The notes under the pieces are model-generated. The model was not told the DNA's origin. It saw nothing but the letters and a program-made list of their open reading frames with translations, and searched no databases. A program made the position numbers and the translations under genes. This document shows, piece after piece, positions 26,357 to 34,944 of a DNA stretch of 35,512 bases. The stretch is from a virus: positions 1-35,512 of IMG/VR virus record IMGVR_UViG_3300023116_000141. One strand, 5' to 3'. Every line of letters begins with the position of its first letter. The stretch's first letter is position 1.

Positions 26357-26686
26357 TTATACAATATCTACATAACTAAACACTGCGTCTAAACTATCAT
26401 TAGCATCTGCTTGAATTAGTAATCCACATGAAGGAGCAACAATTAATTTTTCTCCTCCGTTGACTGCTTTTAATGTTCCGTTTGGCGGTATCATAGCATC
26501 TTTAATGTAATGTGCTGTAACACTTGTATCGTCTTGTATTAACAAGTTTACATATACTGGTTCTTCTGTTAAATTTGTCAATGATGCACCAATTACAGTT
26601 GATTGCGTTGCTGCATTATTTTCTATTACTAAAATAGGAACTGTTCCTACATCTTTAATAGCTTTATTTCTAAATAACGTTGCCAT
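26357..26686 (-). CDS. Small beta-rich structural protein (family of four, copy 2)
   Basis: 109 aa, starting MATLFRNKAIKDVGTVPILV. The pattern is the same as in its three relatives: a leading strand, a VIGASLTNLTEEPVYVNLLI hydrophobic pair, IKDAMIPPNGTL, then GGEKLIVAPSCGLLIQ and a terminal strand AVFSYVDIV like LSATISYMEV in the 112-aa copy. It lies directly downstream of the 906-aa fibre, in the same relation as the 106-aa copy has to the 1688-aa fibre. An accessory to the adjacent fibre, such as a trimer cap or connector, is an inference only. Confidence 0.65.
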   Translation of the reverse strand: MATLFRNKAIKDVGTVPILVIENNAATQSTVIGASLTNLTEEPVYVNLLIQDDTSVTAHYIKDAMIPPNGTLKAVNGGEKLIVAPSCGLLIQADANDSLDAVFSYVDIV

Positions 26687-26690
26687 ATCT

Positions 26691-29411
26691 TTATCCTAAT
26701 ACTAACACATATTCTAATGCAAGTTCTTCAGCTCTAGCTACTGAGATACCTGCTGCTTGACCTGCTACTGATCCCCACGTTGTACCATCAAACACTTCTA
26801 AGAAACTTTGCTGTGTATTCCATCTTATCATTCCGGTTTCTCTATATCCAAAACCAGGTCTTTCTGCGTCAACGCCGGAAGGAACAACAAACCCGTCTGT
26901 TCCAGTTATTTTAACATAGCCGTTTCCGGTATTACCAAGAAGTGTTATACCGTCTATAGTTCTATTTATTATAGTATTGTCTTTAAACGCCAATTCATCT
27001 ATTACTACACTACCTGTTCCATCAGCATCTAATATTAAATCAGTATTAGCTGTTGTAGTTTCGATTGTGTTTCCGTCTATTGCAATATCATCAACTTCTA
27101 TTCTATCAGATCTTAATCTTGTTGAATCAATATCAGCTACTAACGAATTAGCTGAATAAAATCTGATAGTATCATCGTTTGCACCAGGTGTCAACTCTGC
27201 TGTAATATATGTGTCTAAATCTAGATCATAAACGCCGTTTAGTGCAATCCAATTACCATCATAACCTTCAAACAAGTTTGTATCTGTGTTATAACGAATC
27301 ATTCCTGTTACAGGAGTTCCAGGACGCTCTAATGTTGTACCTTTTGGCAGATTTAGTGCGCCTGTTGAATCAACATTTACAGTTCCGCTTGCTGCTACTA
27401 AATTAATTTCTCCACTTAAACTTTCAATAGTATTACCACTAATTCTTAAGTTACCAGTATCAATTCTTTCACCTGTAATAACCGTGGTACTTGAATTTGT
27501 TGTAATAGATACACCATTTGTAGTTGCAATGTTAACATCACTTGAACTAAAAGTTACAGATCCTGTTTGCTGATCAACATGAAATAAATCTCCAACTCTA
27601 AAGTCACCTTGTTGATCAACTGTATTATATCTAACTTTTGCTTCGTTAAGTTCAACTACTTCGTTTGCTTGAACAACAGTATTTGGATTATTTGTTGTTT
27701 CTTTACCGTTACCAATATATGCCATATTATGTCCAATAGCATACATAATAACACCAGGACCGTCGCCATATAATCCGTAATTTCCGTAAACACTTGCTGA
27801 TCCAAGTAATCTAACTTCAGCACCAAAATCTTTTAAATCGTAATTTACTATTTCTGTTGCGCTTGCTGCGCCTGCTGTTATACTTTGAGGAGTTGTGTCA
27901 AAACCAATAAGACTATCAAATGATCCGTTTATTGCAATAATATCTCCGTCAACACTATCAATAGTTGCAGTATATACAGTTGAATTATCAGTTGATGTAA
28001 ATGTTATTGTTTGTCCTGCACTAAATGTTCCTGATATTCCTGCAAGTTTAACATATGTTTTTCCTGCATTTTTTAATCCTGCAGAACCATCAAATGCATA
28101 AATGGATCTATCTGCAAAATATGTAAAACTATTAAGCCATTCTATTCTAACACCATTAGTAAGTGTAATAGCATCAACACCCGGTGTAATAAATGTTACT
28201 GCATGAAATAATACACCTGCTTCTCTTGAATCTACATGAGCAAGACTTCCGTCTAAGTATGCACCTTTACCTGCATCAGCAGTATTAAACCCTCTAGGAT
28301 CAGTTCCACTAGTTACTGAGCCTTGAGTAATAACACTAACATTTCTAATATATGGTGATCTAGTTGTTACTTTAAAATTATTTGCTAGTTTAAATGCATA
28401 ACCTGTATCATTAATAGCATTATAAAAATAATTTTTAATAGTTATATCCTCAATAGTAACTTCGCCATTTAATAAAAATGCATCGTTAGTTTGTGTTCCT
28501 ATTGTAGGAGAAATGTTAACACTTCTCAAACTGTGTCCGCGAATAGTTACTCCTGCCGGAACTGTTATCGGAAATATTTCGGCGAAATTACCTGGATATA
28601 TGTGTACAGTATCACCAGCTTGCGCATTTTCTACTGCATACTTAATTGAACCATACGGATCATTTGGATGATCACCTGAATATGTATCGTCGCCATTTTC
28701 AGCAACATACCAAATGTTACCTTGACGTAGTGCCAAATCAATGCCGTCGACAGAAACATTAGTAGTATTGATACTTCCTGCATAAAGGGTGTTAGTCCAT
28801 GTATCATTCCATTGCTTGCCGTTGTTAACATTTGGATCACTACCTAAAGAATAAGTGTTTGATAAATCTGGAATTATGTCAGAAGTAATTTCTGCATTAA
28901 ATGTAACATTGTCTGTATCTGCATCACCAATTGTAATGTTACCATTTGCTGTAATACTTCCTGTAGCAACAATATTTCCATTAACTTGGGTGTTAGCAAA
29001 TATTTCTACTTGGCCCGATCCTGACGGCGATAATTCTAAATTTTCATCAGATACGTTAGTACTAATAACATTATTTTCAATATCGATACTATCAACGTTT
29101 AATTTGTTTTGGTAAACAACTGTGTCATTTGTACCTAATTGTAGTATTGGATTACTTGTTTCAATGGTGTTACCAGAAATTGTAATATCTGCAATATTTG
29201 CAATATTACCTACAATTAATCCTGTACTTCTAGTAGTTCCATTAACATCTAAATCGTATTGAGGTGTGCTAGTGTTTATACCGACACGTGGGTTTGTGTC
29301 GTCAGGCTTGCTAACTTTTAGATACAATAGGTCATTCTCAAAAGCCAGATCTACCCCATTTCGAAGCAGATTGGATTTTAAGAGCGGACCACTAATTCGA
29401 CCAAGTGCCAT
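26691..29411 (-). CDS. Beta-helix tail fibre/structural protein (906 aa)
   Basis: 906 aa. The N-terminus MALGRISGPLLKSNLLRNGV and DLAFENDLLYLKV matches the 870-aa neighbour, so the two are paralogues. A central beta-helix starts near 234 (WYVAENGDDTYSGDHPNDP, then VHIYPGNFAEIFPITVP). It has ITQGSVTSGTDPRG and EWLNSFTYFADRSIY strands and a QGDFRVGDLFHVDQQTGSV segment shared with the two giant fibres. The C-terminal part has two phage-fibre motifs, GMIRYNTDTNLFEGYDGNW and GMIRWNTQQSFLEVFDGTTW, and ends LEYVLVLG. The ATG has GAGGAG. A 113-nt leader separates it from its late promoter. Probably baseplate- or fibre-associated. Confidence 0.75.
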   Translation of the reverse strand: MALGRISGPLLKSNLLRNGVDLAFENDLLYLKVSKPDDTNPRVGINTSTPQYDLDVNGTTRSTGLIVGNIANIADITISGNTIETSNPILQLGTNDTVVYQNKLNVDSIDIENNVISTNVSDENLELSPSGSGQVEIFANTQVNGNIVATGSITANGNITIGDADTDNVTFNAEITSDIIPDLSNTYSLGSDPNVNNGKQWNDTWTNTLYAGSINTTNVSVDGIDLALRQGNIWYVAENGDDTYSGDHPNDPYGSIKYAVENAQAGDTVHIYPGNFAEIFPITVPAGVTIRGHSLRSVNISPTIGTQTNDAFLLNGEVTIEDITIKNYFYNAINDTGYAFKLANNFKVTTRSPYIRNVSVITQGSVTSGTDPRGFNTADAGKGAYLDGSLAHVDSREAGVLFHAVTFITPGVDAITLTNGVRIEWLNSFTYFADRSIYAFDGSAGLKNAGKTYVKLAGISGTFSAGQTITFTSTDNSTVYTATIDSVDGDIIAINGSFDSLIGFDTTPQSITAGAASATEIVNYDLKDFGAEVRLLGSASVYGNYGLYGDGPGVIMYAIGHNMAYIGNGKETTNNPNTVVQANEVVELNEAKVRYNTVDQQGDFRVGDLFHVDQQTGSVTFSSSDVNIATTNGVSITTNSSTTVITGERIDTGNLRISGNTIESLSGEINLVAASGTVNVDSTGALNLPKGTTLERPGTPVTGMIRYNTDTNLFEGYDGNWIALNGVYDLDLDTYITAELTPGANDDTIRFYSANSLVADIDSTRLRSDRIEVDDIAIDGNTIETTTANTDLILDADGTGSVVIDELAFKDNTIINRTIDGITLLGNTGNGYVKITGTDGFVVPSGVDAERPGFGYRETGMIRWNTQQSFLEVFDGTTWGSVAGQAAGISVARAEELALEYVLVLG

Positions 29412-29524
29412 CTCTTCTCCTCAACACGGGGATCCCGTCCCTCTAGCCTAAATTTTCAGCTCTCGCTCTTTGCTGGCTAACCACAGTTTGACCCTGCAGA
29501 TATTGGTCTTATGCTGCATTAATA
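29412..29524 (-). promoter_or_regulatory. Long structured 5' leader of the 906-aa fibre gene
   Basis: 113 nt lie between the late promoter core and the ATG, compared with 17-25 nt at most other late promoters here. The RNA can form ACGGG/CCCGT (29426-29438) directly upstream of the GAGGAG ribosome site (29417-29422), and a small AGC-GAGA-GCT hairpin (29458-29467). There is no open frame with a ribosome site inside. A regulatory role is inferred. Confidence 0.4.
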
Positions 29525-29533
29525 GTATTTATC
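29525..29533 (-). promoter_or_regulatory. T4-type late promoter (GATAAATAC)
   Basis: The minus strand reads GATAAATAC just after the stop of the 870-aa gene (29545). It is 113 nt from the ATG of the 906-aa gene, which gives that transcript an unusually long leader. Confidence 0.65.
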
Positions 29534-29544
29534 GTTTTATGGAA

Positions 29545-32157
29545 TTATCCTAATACAAGGACATATAAATTGAGGAATTCTTGCATATCAGCTTCAGTTG
29601 CACCTTCGCTATCTTCGATAACATTAACCCATGCAGTTCCGCTCCATATTTCTAATGAATCAACATCGCTGTTAAAACGTACTGTACCAACTTCTGGATT
29701 TTGGTGTCTGTTAGATGAATCTCCTGCAGGAATAACTAATCCTCCAGTAGTATTAAATTTTAAATATCCTTGACCAGTGTGAGAAAAATTTAATTGCCCA
29801 GTTGACACGTCAATTGAGCTTGCTGATATAATAATGTTATCTATAGTTACATTTTCATTAACACTATTTGGAATTAATAGATCTGTGTTTGCAGTTGATG
29901 ATTTTATTATATTATTATTAATATTAACATCATCAATTTGTACACTGTTAAATTGAAGTGTTCCTGGAACAAGCCTACCCATTTCGGTAGTTCCAGCAGT
30001 AAAAATTAAGTTGTCATCTAAACTTTGATCAGCTGTTATACTAGTTAATCGATCTTGGCTGAAAATTCCATTAAAGGTTACATTTGACTCACCGTAACCT
30101 TCGTATATATTAAAGTCGGTATTCCATCTAATATCACCATCTGTTTCTTTACGTTTGCCAGTGTCGCCTTTAGGTATTATAAATTTATCATTTGTTGATA
30201 TTAAAAACTCTGTTGAATCAGGATGCCAAATTAAATCTCCATCTACTGTAGATATTGTATTTCCACTAAAGCGAATATTTCCTGTACTAATTCTCTCACC
30301 GTCGATGTATGTTATATTTCCATTAGTATTAATATATATTGCACTGACGTCTTGTAAACTTACTTCACCAATATTCAAACTAGTTGTTCCATCTTCAAAA
30401 TTAACAAAGAATGCATCACCTACACGAAATGCCCCTGCATGATCTGTTGTTACATAATATATTTTTCCGTTGTTTAATTCTACTGTTTCTTGATCTTGTA
30501 GTGCTAAACTTGGGTCGTTTCTTGTATCAACACCTGAACCAATGTATGCAAAGTTATGTTGTATTAGATACATTAATGTGTCTGCACCATTTGCTACTGC
30601 ACCGTAATTACCATATATGTTTGCACTATTAATACTTCTTAATTCTGAACCATATCGAACACCGTTATCTCCTAAACTAGAAGTACCTTGTTCTGCCTTT
30701 AGTCCTACTGTTGCGTAATATGTAAAACAGTTTAACCATTCAACTCTAACACCGTTTGTCATTATGATACAATCGACACCTGGTGTAATAAAGGTACAGC
30801 TATGAAATAACATACTACCTTCTAGTGTAGCACTATCTAATACGCTGCCGTCAATATATGCGCCACCACCCGGAACTGTGCCGGTGGTTCCTAAGAGACC
30901 ATCTAGTATATCTGTCGCTTCTGTACTACCACTTCCGCCGTCAAAAGTATCTGTAATTGTGCCGCCTGCGGCATCGCCAGCATCGTAAATATCTGTTACA
31001 GGTGCGTATGTAAAACTACCTTGTGTAATTACAGTTACGTTTCTAATGTATGGAGATCTTTCTGATATAATTGCTCCGTTTTGAAATACAAATGCATATC
31101 CTGGTGCATAAAAATCTTTAATAGTTATATTTTCTATAGTAGTATTGTGTGTTAATTCAAATGCATTATTAGTACTAGTTGCATTTGTTGGTTTAACTAT
31201 AACATTTCTTAAATCTTCTCCGCTAATTGAAACATTTTCAGGTACAACTAATGGAAAGGCTTCTTCATATTCTCCTGGAAATATATGTATCGTAACAGGG
31301 CCGCCGCTACTAGCATCAACAACATCAAGTGCATGTTCTAATGTGCGAAATGCACCATGTTGGTGATCACCAACATTTGTGTTATCACCAAGTGTACTAA
31401 CATAAAATACATTTCCTTGTCTTCTAGATAAGCTAATTTCGTCTGCTAACAATTCTTCTGCATTTACTGTTTCGCCATGTGCTTGATTAGTATAAAGTGC
31501 TTGCCATTTTTTAGTTTGAGATCCTAAGTTATAAAGTCCAGTAACATCTGGAATAATATCACTGTTTACATCAGATTCAAATGTTACAGAATCTGTGTCG
31601 TCGTCGCCTAAAGTTAAATTGCCACCAAATGTTATGTCTCCAGTAGCATGTATGTCTCCCCAGTTTTTCCAATTACTATTAATAATTAACTGCCCATTAC
31701 CGTTAGGTCTAATCTCTAAGTTAGATCCGTCGGTTGTTGAAATTGTATTATCGTTTATTCTAAGATTTTGTGTTTCTAGTGTAGAAACAACTATCTCGTC
31801 TGCTGAATTAAAATTTAAATTTCCAAGAACTGCTGTTATACTATTATTATTAATTTCAATATTTGGAGAAACATTTAAATATGACGCTTCTAAATTAGTA
31901 GTTCCAAGTTGTGCGTTAACATCTAGTGTGCTATTAGGAGCGTTAGTATTAACACCAATTCCAATGTTTGCTGAACCTATATCAGGTTCTTGGTAGTTTG
32001 GATCGCCATCGTCAAACTCAGGACCCGAAGCAAATGGTGGATCTCTATTAGGATCTACTTTTAAATATATTAGGTCAGATTCAAATGCAAGATCAATGCC
32101 TTGTCTTAAAAGATTATCTTTTAATACTGCGCCGGATATTCTACCTACTTGTGCCAC
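29545..32157 (-). CDS. Beta-helix tail fibre/structural protein (870 aa), GTG start
   Basis: 870 aa, paralogue of the 906-aa protein. It starts at a GTG with GGAG 6 nt upstream; the nearby ATG two bases earlier is out of frame. N-terminus MAQVGRISGAVLKDNLLRQG, then an insert rich in Asp/Pro (residues 36-60) not found in the paralogue. The beta-helix starts near 247 (VFYVSTLGDNTNVGDHQ; IHIFPGEYEEAFPLVVP). It has a VEWLNCFTYYATVGLKAEQG strand, an AGAFRVGDAFFV segment, fibre motifs DIRWNTDFNIYEGYG and GTVRFNSDVDSLEIWSGTAW, and an LNLYVLVLG end. A structural fibre or baseplate role is inferred. Confidence 0.75.
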   Translation of the reverse strand: MAQVGRISGAVLKDNLLRQGIDLAFESDLIYLKVDPNRDPPFASGPEFDDGDPNYQEPDIGSANIGIGVNTNAPNSTLDVNAQLGTTNLEASYLNVSPNIEINNNSITAVLGNLNFNSADEIVVSTLETQNLRINDNTISTTDGSNLEIRPNGNGQLIINSNWKNWGDIHATGDITFGGNLTLGDDDTDSVTFESDVNSDIIPDVTGLYNLGSQTKKWQALYTNQAHGETVNAEELLADEISLSRRQGNVFYVSTLGDNTNVGDHQHGAFRTLEHALDVVDASSGGPVTIHIFPGEYEEAFPLVVPENVSISGEDLRNVIVKPTNATSTNNAFELTHNTTIENITIKDFYAPGYAFVFQNGAIISERSPYIRNVTVITQGSFTYAPVTDIYDAGDAAGGTITDTFDGGSGSTEATDILDGLLGTTGTVPGGGAYIDGSVLDSATLEGSMLFHSCTFITPGVDCIIMTNGVRVEWLNCFTYYATVGLKAEQGTSSLGDNGVRYGSELRSINSANIYGNYGAVANGADTLMYLIQHNFAYIGSGVDTRNDPSLALQDQETVELNNGKIYYVTTDHAGAFRVGDAFFVNFEDGTTSLNIGEVSLQDVSAIYINTNGNITYIDGERISTGNIRFSGNTISTVDGDLIWHPDSTEFLISTNDKFIIPKGDTGKRKETDGDIRWNTDFNIYEGYGESNVTFNGIFSQDRLTSITADQSLDDNLIFTAGTTEMGRLVPGTLQFNSVQIDDVNINNNIIKSSTANTDLLIPNSVNENVTIDNIIISASSIDVSTGQLNFSHTGQGYLKFNTTGGLVIPAGDSSNRHQNPEVGTVRFNSDVDSLEIWSGTAWVNVIEDSEGATEADMQEFLNLYVLVLG

Positions 32158-32166
32158 TCATGTCTC

Positions 32167-32194
32167 CTTTGACAATTGTATTTATTTGTCAAAG
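32167..32194. repeat. Perfect inverted repeat around a late promoter
   Basis: CTTTGACAA (32167-32175) and TTGTCAAAG (32186-32194) are perfect 9-bp arms around a 10-nt centre that holds most of the late promoter core. The left arm overlaps the ribosome site region of the 870-aa gene, and the right arm is the 3' end of the 165-aa coding sequence. Confidence 0.7.
32178..32186 (-). promoter_or_regulatory. T4-type late promoter variant (AATAAATAC)
   Basis: The minus strand reads AATAAATAC, 20 nt before the GTG of the 870-aa gene. It overlaps the stop codon of the 165-aa gene and sits in the centre of an inverted repeat. Confidence 0.5.
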
Positions 32195-32679
32195 TTATGA
32201 AGTACAGTTACAGGTTTTCCAAATGGGACTGGTGTTCCAAAGCGGATATACCATCCGTCTGGTTGTTGAAAAATTGTATAATTTGTTTCTGCAATTTGAA
32301 AAACATTTTCAACAAATACTAAAATATTTTGTGATGCAATAGGACCTGTAAAGTTAGGATCTCCACTATTTAACGGCCCAAAATCTGTATTTGACGAATC
32401 TCCGTTTCCTAAATTTTGTTGTACAATTCCAGGATTTCTGTTTGGTTCTTTAAATCTAATATTGCGCCATGCTCCGTTCTGTCTAACTTCAAACTCTTCG
32501 TTATCTGTATTATAACGCATCATTCCGTCTACTAGTGCTTGAGGACGTTCAGCTGTTGTGCCTTTTGGAACTATAACTACATTTGTTGAATCTAAAATAA
32601 CTTCGTCAGTTGTACTATAGTGTACACCTTTGCCAGCTAAATTACTTCTACTTGTAGTTTGTCTTTTAATATATCTCAT
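32182..32679 (-). CDS. Tail-fibre-like structural protein (165 aa)
   Basis: 165 aa, starting MRYIKRQTTSRSNLAGKGVH. The motif VPKGTTAERPQALVDGMMRY with NTDNEEFEVRQNGAWRNI is the same phage-fibre module found in the C-terminal parts of the 906- and 870-aa proteins (GMIRYNTDTNLFEGY and relatives). Here it stands at residues about 36-72, followed by a different C-terminal domain (FVENVFQIAETNYTIFQQ; IRFGTPVPFGKPVTVLH). The family occurs in T4-like marine phages next to fibre genes, as I recall. It starts 1 nt after the stop of the 112-aa gene. Its stop lies inside the late promoter of the next gene. Confidence 0.65.
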   Translation of the reverse strand: MRYIKRQTTSRSNLAGKGVHYSTTDEVILDSTNVVIVPKGTTAERPQALVDGMMRYNTDNEEFEVRQNGAWRNIRFKEPNRNPGIVQQNLGNGDSSNTDFGPLNSGDPNFTGPIASQNILVFVENVFQIAETNYTIFQQPDGWYIRFGTPVPFGKPVTVLHNFDK

Positions 32680-32680
32680 G

Positions 32681-33019
32681 TTATACTTCCATATAGCTTA
32701 TAGTTGCACTTAAGACCGTTGGCGATTCTCCTAGAAATACAATAGTATCTCCTTCACTTAAAACTATTCTTTCGCTATCAAAACTAAATGTTTCACTTGC
32801 AGGCATCGGTAAGTCTCTAACAACCATATTAATTAAACTTTTAGGTTCACCAGCTTTTACTAAATGCATATCAAATCTAGTAGTGCCGTGTTCTTCATGA
32901 CCTGTGTTTACAGCTTCATTATTACAAACAAATATATTTGTAATTGCATAACGTTTTCCAATTGGCACAGTTAGTAATGTTGTATCTGTTGCGTTAATTA
33001 ATCCATTTACAATAGCCAT
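32681..33019 (-). CDS. Small beta-rich structural protein (family of four, copy 3)
   Basis: 112 aa, closely related to the upstream 127-aa protein: LLTVPIGKRYAITNIFVCNN versus LLTVPAGEQYAVTTVIVCNT; TRFDMHLV versus GEFDLHLI; ETFSFDSERIVLSEGDTIVF versus ESYSFDSEKLILEEGDVIAV; and ends LSATISYMEV versus LSATVSYLEI. It is therefore a tandem duplicate of that gene. Its ATG overlaps the upstream stop by one base (TAATG). A small virion or fibre-accessory protein is inferred; the fold is probably a beta sandwich. Confidence 0.7.
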   Translation of the reverse strand: MAIVNGLINATDTTLLTVPIGKRYAITNIFVCNNEAVNTGHEEHGTTRFDMHLVKAGEPKSLINMVVRDLPMPASETFSFDSERIVLSEGDTIVFLGESPTVLSATISYMEV

Positions 33020-33402
33020 TATATCTCCAAATAACTTACTGTTGCAGATAATGTATTAATTGAGCCGGCGACTGCAATAACATCGCCTTCTTCTAAAATT
33101 AATTTTTCGCTATCAAAACTATAACTTTCACCTGCTAATAATTCTAAATCTTTTATAACTCTATTATTATCGGCAATTGCGTTAGTTACAGAACCAGCTG
33201 ATATTACTTCGCTTGATGGTATTAAATGTAAATCAAACTCGCCTGCATTGAGAGTTGGGTTTACAGGATCAACAATTGCTGTATTACATACAATAACTGT
33301 TGTTACAGCATATTGTTCTCCAGCAGGCACAGTTAATAAAGAATCAACAATTCTGTTAAAACTTCCGTCTAGCCCGCTAAAATTTATATTCTCAATTGCC
33401 AT
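33019..33402 (-). CDS. Small beta-rich structural protein (family of four, copy 4)
   Basis: 127 aa, tandem paralogue of the 112-aa protein. It begins MAIENINFSGLDGSFNRIVD and has an added loop (SSEVISAGSVTNAIADNNRV) that accounts for its greater length. Conserved core strands are LLTVPAGEQYAVTT, ESYSFDSEKLILEEGDVIAV and LSATVSYLEI. It starts 12 nt after the stop of the fibre-like 328-aa gene, with an AAGGA site. No enzyme motif is present. A virion accessory role is inferred. Confidence 0.7.
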   Translation of the reverse strand: MAIENINFSGLDGSFNRIVDSLLTVPAGEQYAVTTVIVCNTAIVDPVNPTLNAGEFDLHLIPSSEVISAGSVTNAIADNNRVIKDLELLAGESYSFDSEKLILEEGDVIAVAGSINTLSATVSYLEI

Positions 33403-33414
33403 TAAAATAAATCC

Positions 33415-34401
33415 TTAAAAAATCATTCCATACACTAATGATCTATTATTACTTATAAGTTCGTCTCTAGTATTGTTGCCATTAGCGAAAAATATTCCTG
33501 TGCCGCCAGTATTTTGATTTGCAATATAAATCTTTACTCCGCTATCTGGAAACGAAGGTGCAAATGTTAAAGGATCTAAAGGATCAGTATCGATTCCCGG
33601 AACACTTGTAAGTTCTAAAGTATCTTTAACTACAACAGAACCTGTACCTGGTGCGGACAAAACTAAATCTTCGTTTGACGCTATAGTTTCGATCATTGTT
33701 CCAGTAATTCTAATATCAGTTAGATCAAGTCTATCATCATAAAATTCTGCAACTGTTGAGTTATCTATATTAATTTGAACTAAACTGTCGTTGCCTGTTG
33801 TTTCATTATCTAAAACTTTAACAGTAGAAGGATCAACAGATCCGTCACCAATTTGTGTTAAAAACACTGTAGCAAACGCAGTTAAGATAGCATCATCTAC
33901 ATATTTTTTATTTGTAATGTCGTCATCGTCTGTAACATTTTGTTCGTAGTTAGTAGTTCCTGATACAGAAATTACATTACTGCCTGTATTAACTAATAAA
34001 TTTTCGCCGCCTGTAGTGATCGAGTTGGTTTGAATACTAACTAATGATCCTGCATCAGCTGCACCTTGTCTAAATACAAATCCGTTTGTATTTTCGTCAT
34101 ACACAAACCAAACATCATTAGTTGTACCAGTTCCTCGATTTATTTGTAGTCCTGATTGATCTAGTGTAATACCAGGTCCTGGATCGCCGTCATTAAGAAC
34201 AATAATATTATCCTTAACAACCATAGTTTCAGATTCTACAATAGTCTGATTTCCTAGAACCTCTAAGTCTCCAGTGATAACAACTTTACCTTGTTGGTCG
34301 TCATTAGAATTTCCGTTAGGATTAGTGTCTAAGGTAATAGTTTGACCTTGTGCAACTATAATTTTATATCCACCGGATGGTACTTTTACATACTTTGACA
34401 T
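33415..34401 (-). CDS. Fibre-like virion structural protein (328 aa)
   Basis: 328 aa. MSKYVKVPSGGYKIIVAQGQ is followed by VVITGDLEVLGNQTIVESET and VVKDNIIVLNDGDPGPG, a beta-strand series that I recognise from structural proteins of T4-like cyanophages. The middle has KKYVDDAI, typical of fibre repeats, and the C-terminus contains VKIYIANQNTGGTGIFFANG. A short hairpin (34422-34443) lies between this gene and the one upstream, and AGGA precedes the ATG. No late promoter is seen directly upstream, so transcription probably comes from 34945. A structural role is likely; the exact place in the virion is unknown. Confidence 0.7.
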   Translation of the reverse strand: MSKYVKVPSGGYKIIVAQGQTITLDTNPNGNSNDDQQGKVVITGDLEVLGNQTIVESETMVVKDNIIVLNDGDPGPGITLDQSGLQINRGTGTTNDVWFVYDENTNGFVFRQGAADAGSLVSIQTNSITTGGENLLVNTGSNVISVSGTTNYEQNVTDDDDITNKKYVDDAILTAFATVFLTQIGDGSVDPSTVKVLDNETTGNDSLVQINIDNSTVAEFYDDRLDLTDIRITGTMIETIASNEDLVLSAPGTGSVVVKDTLELTSVPGIDTDPLDPLTFAPSFPDSGVKIYIANQNTGGTGIFFANGNNTRDELISNNRSLVYGMIF

Positions 34402-34421
34402 TCTTAAATTCCTAATAATAA

Positions 34422-34443
34422 TGTAGGGGATTTCTCCCCTACA
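34422..34443 (-). terminator. Strong intergenic hairpin, weak terminator or RNA processing site
   Basis: TGTAGGGG and CCCCTACA form a perfect 8-bp stem with a 6-nt loop between the 132-aa gene and the 328-aa gene. On the minus strand it is followed by ATTATTATT rather than a pure U run, so termination may be partial, letting the highly expressed first gene be made in excess. Confidence 0.5.
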
Positions 34444-34452
34444 CTACAAGTC

Positions 34453-34851
34453 TTACTCTACATCGCCTTCAATGTTAGTTGCGTTTGTTAATGCATCATC
34501 ATCACCTGCTTCTTCAATCTCAGCTACATCACCTGTACCTGTGAAGTCCCAAGCAGTTGTAGAACCGTTGTCCATTGTTGCTTTACGTGCAGCAATCTTA
34601 ATTACTTGACGTGCTGTTCCGCCGTCATCAACTGTAATTGACATCTGTCCTGCTGTTAGTGCTGCTGCCGCTGCATCTGTTAACACACAATCTTTTGTTG
34701 CAGTACCGTCTGTGCAACGAAACTTTTTAGATCCTAGTTGCTTAACGATCCAACCTGGAACGCTTGATGTACCATTGTGAAATTGAACTTTGATTTCGTC
34801 GCCGCCTGCTGTAGGTGTTCCGAAATATCTTTTATTAAGTGGTCTTCCCAT
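34453..34851 (-). CDS. Small acidic-tailed virion-associated protein (132 aa)
   Basis: 132 aa from the ATG at 34851 (MGRPLNKRYFGTPTAGGDEI), with AGGAG 7 nt upstream. A longer reading to 35025 would run through a terminator, a late promoter and hairpins, so it is rejected. The middle (WIVKQLGSKKFRCTDGTATK) and the segment VDDGGTARQVIKIAARK are basic, while the last 27 residues are strongly acidic (DVAEIEEAGDDDALTNATNI). The MGRPLNKRYFG opening is familiar from marine T4-like phages, function unknown. It is the first gene after the capsid unit and the ncRNA, with its own late promoter and structured leader. High late expression is inferred. Confidence 0.65.
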   Translation of the reverse strand: MGRPLNKRYFGTPTAGGDEIKVQFHNGTSSVPGWIVKQLGSKKFRCTDGTATKDCVLTDAAAAALTAGQMSITVDDGGTARQVIKIAARKATMDNGSTTAWDFTGTGDVAEIEEAGDDDALTNATNIEGDVE

Positions 34852-34944
34852 TTGTTTTCTCCTTATTAGAAGTCCGATGCGGGTTCTAGCCGCTACGCTG
34901 TGGGTACAGCATAAGTCCGCCTCGCGGCACACTATCTGACACAA
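34852..34944 (-). promoter_or_regulatory. Structured 5' leader with three hairpins and a repeated CGGACTT
   Basis: 93 nt lie between the late promoter and the ATG. Three small hairpins are visible: CCGC/GCGG (34917-34927), GCTGT/ACAGC with a 4-nt loop (34897-34910), and GCGG/CCGC with a 7-nt loop (34879-34893). The 7-mer CGGACTT (minus strand) occurs twice, at 34913-34919 and 34870-34876. It ends at the AGGAG site of the 132-aa gene. Function unknown; RNA stability or translational control is inferred. Confidence 0.45.

Noticed and set aside
34871-34927. Possible tRNA or tRNA remnant (7-nt loop hairpin and several short stems)
   Set aside because: The 7-nt loop lacks a TTCRA core, the stems are too short or wrongly spaced for a cloverleaf, and there is no acceptor stem.
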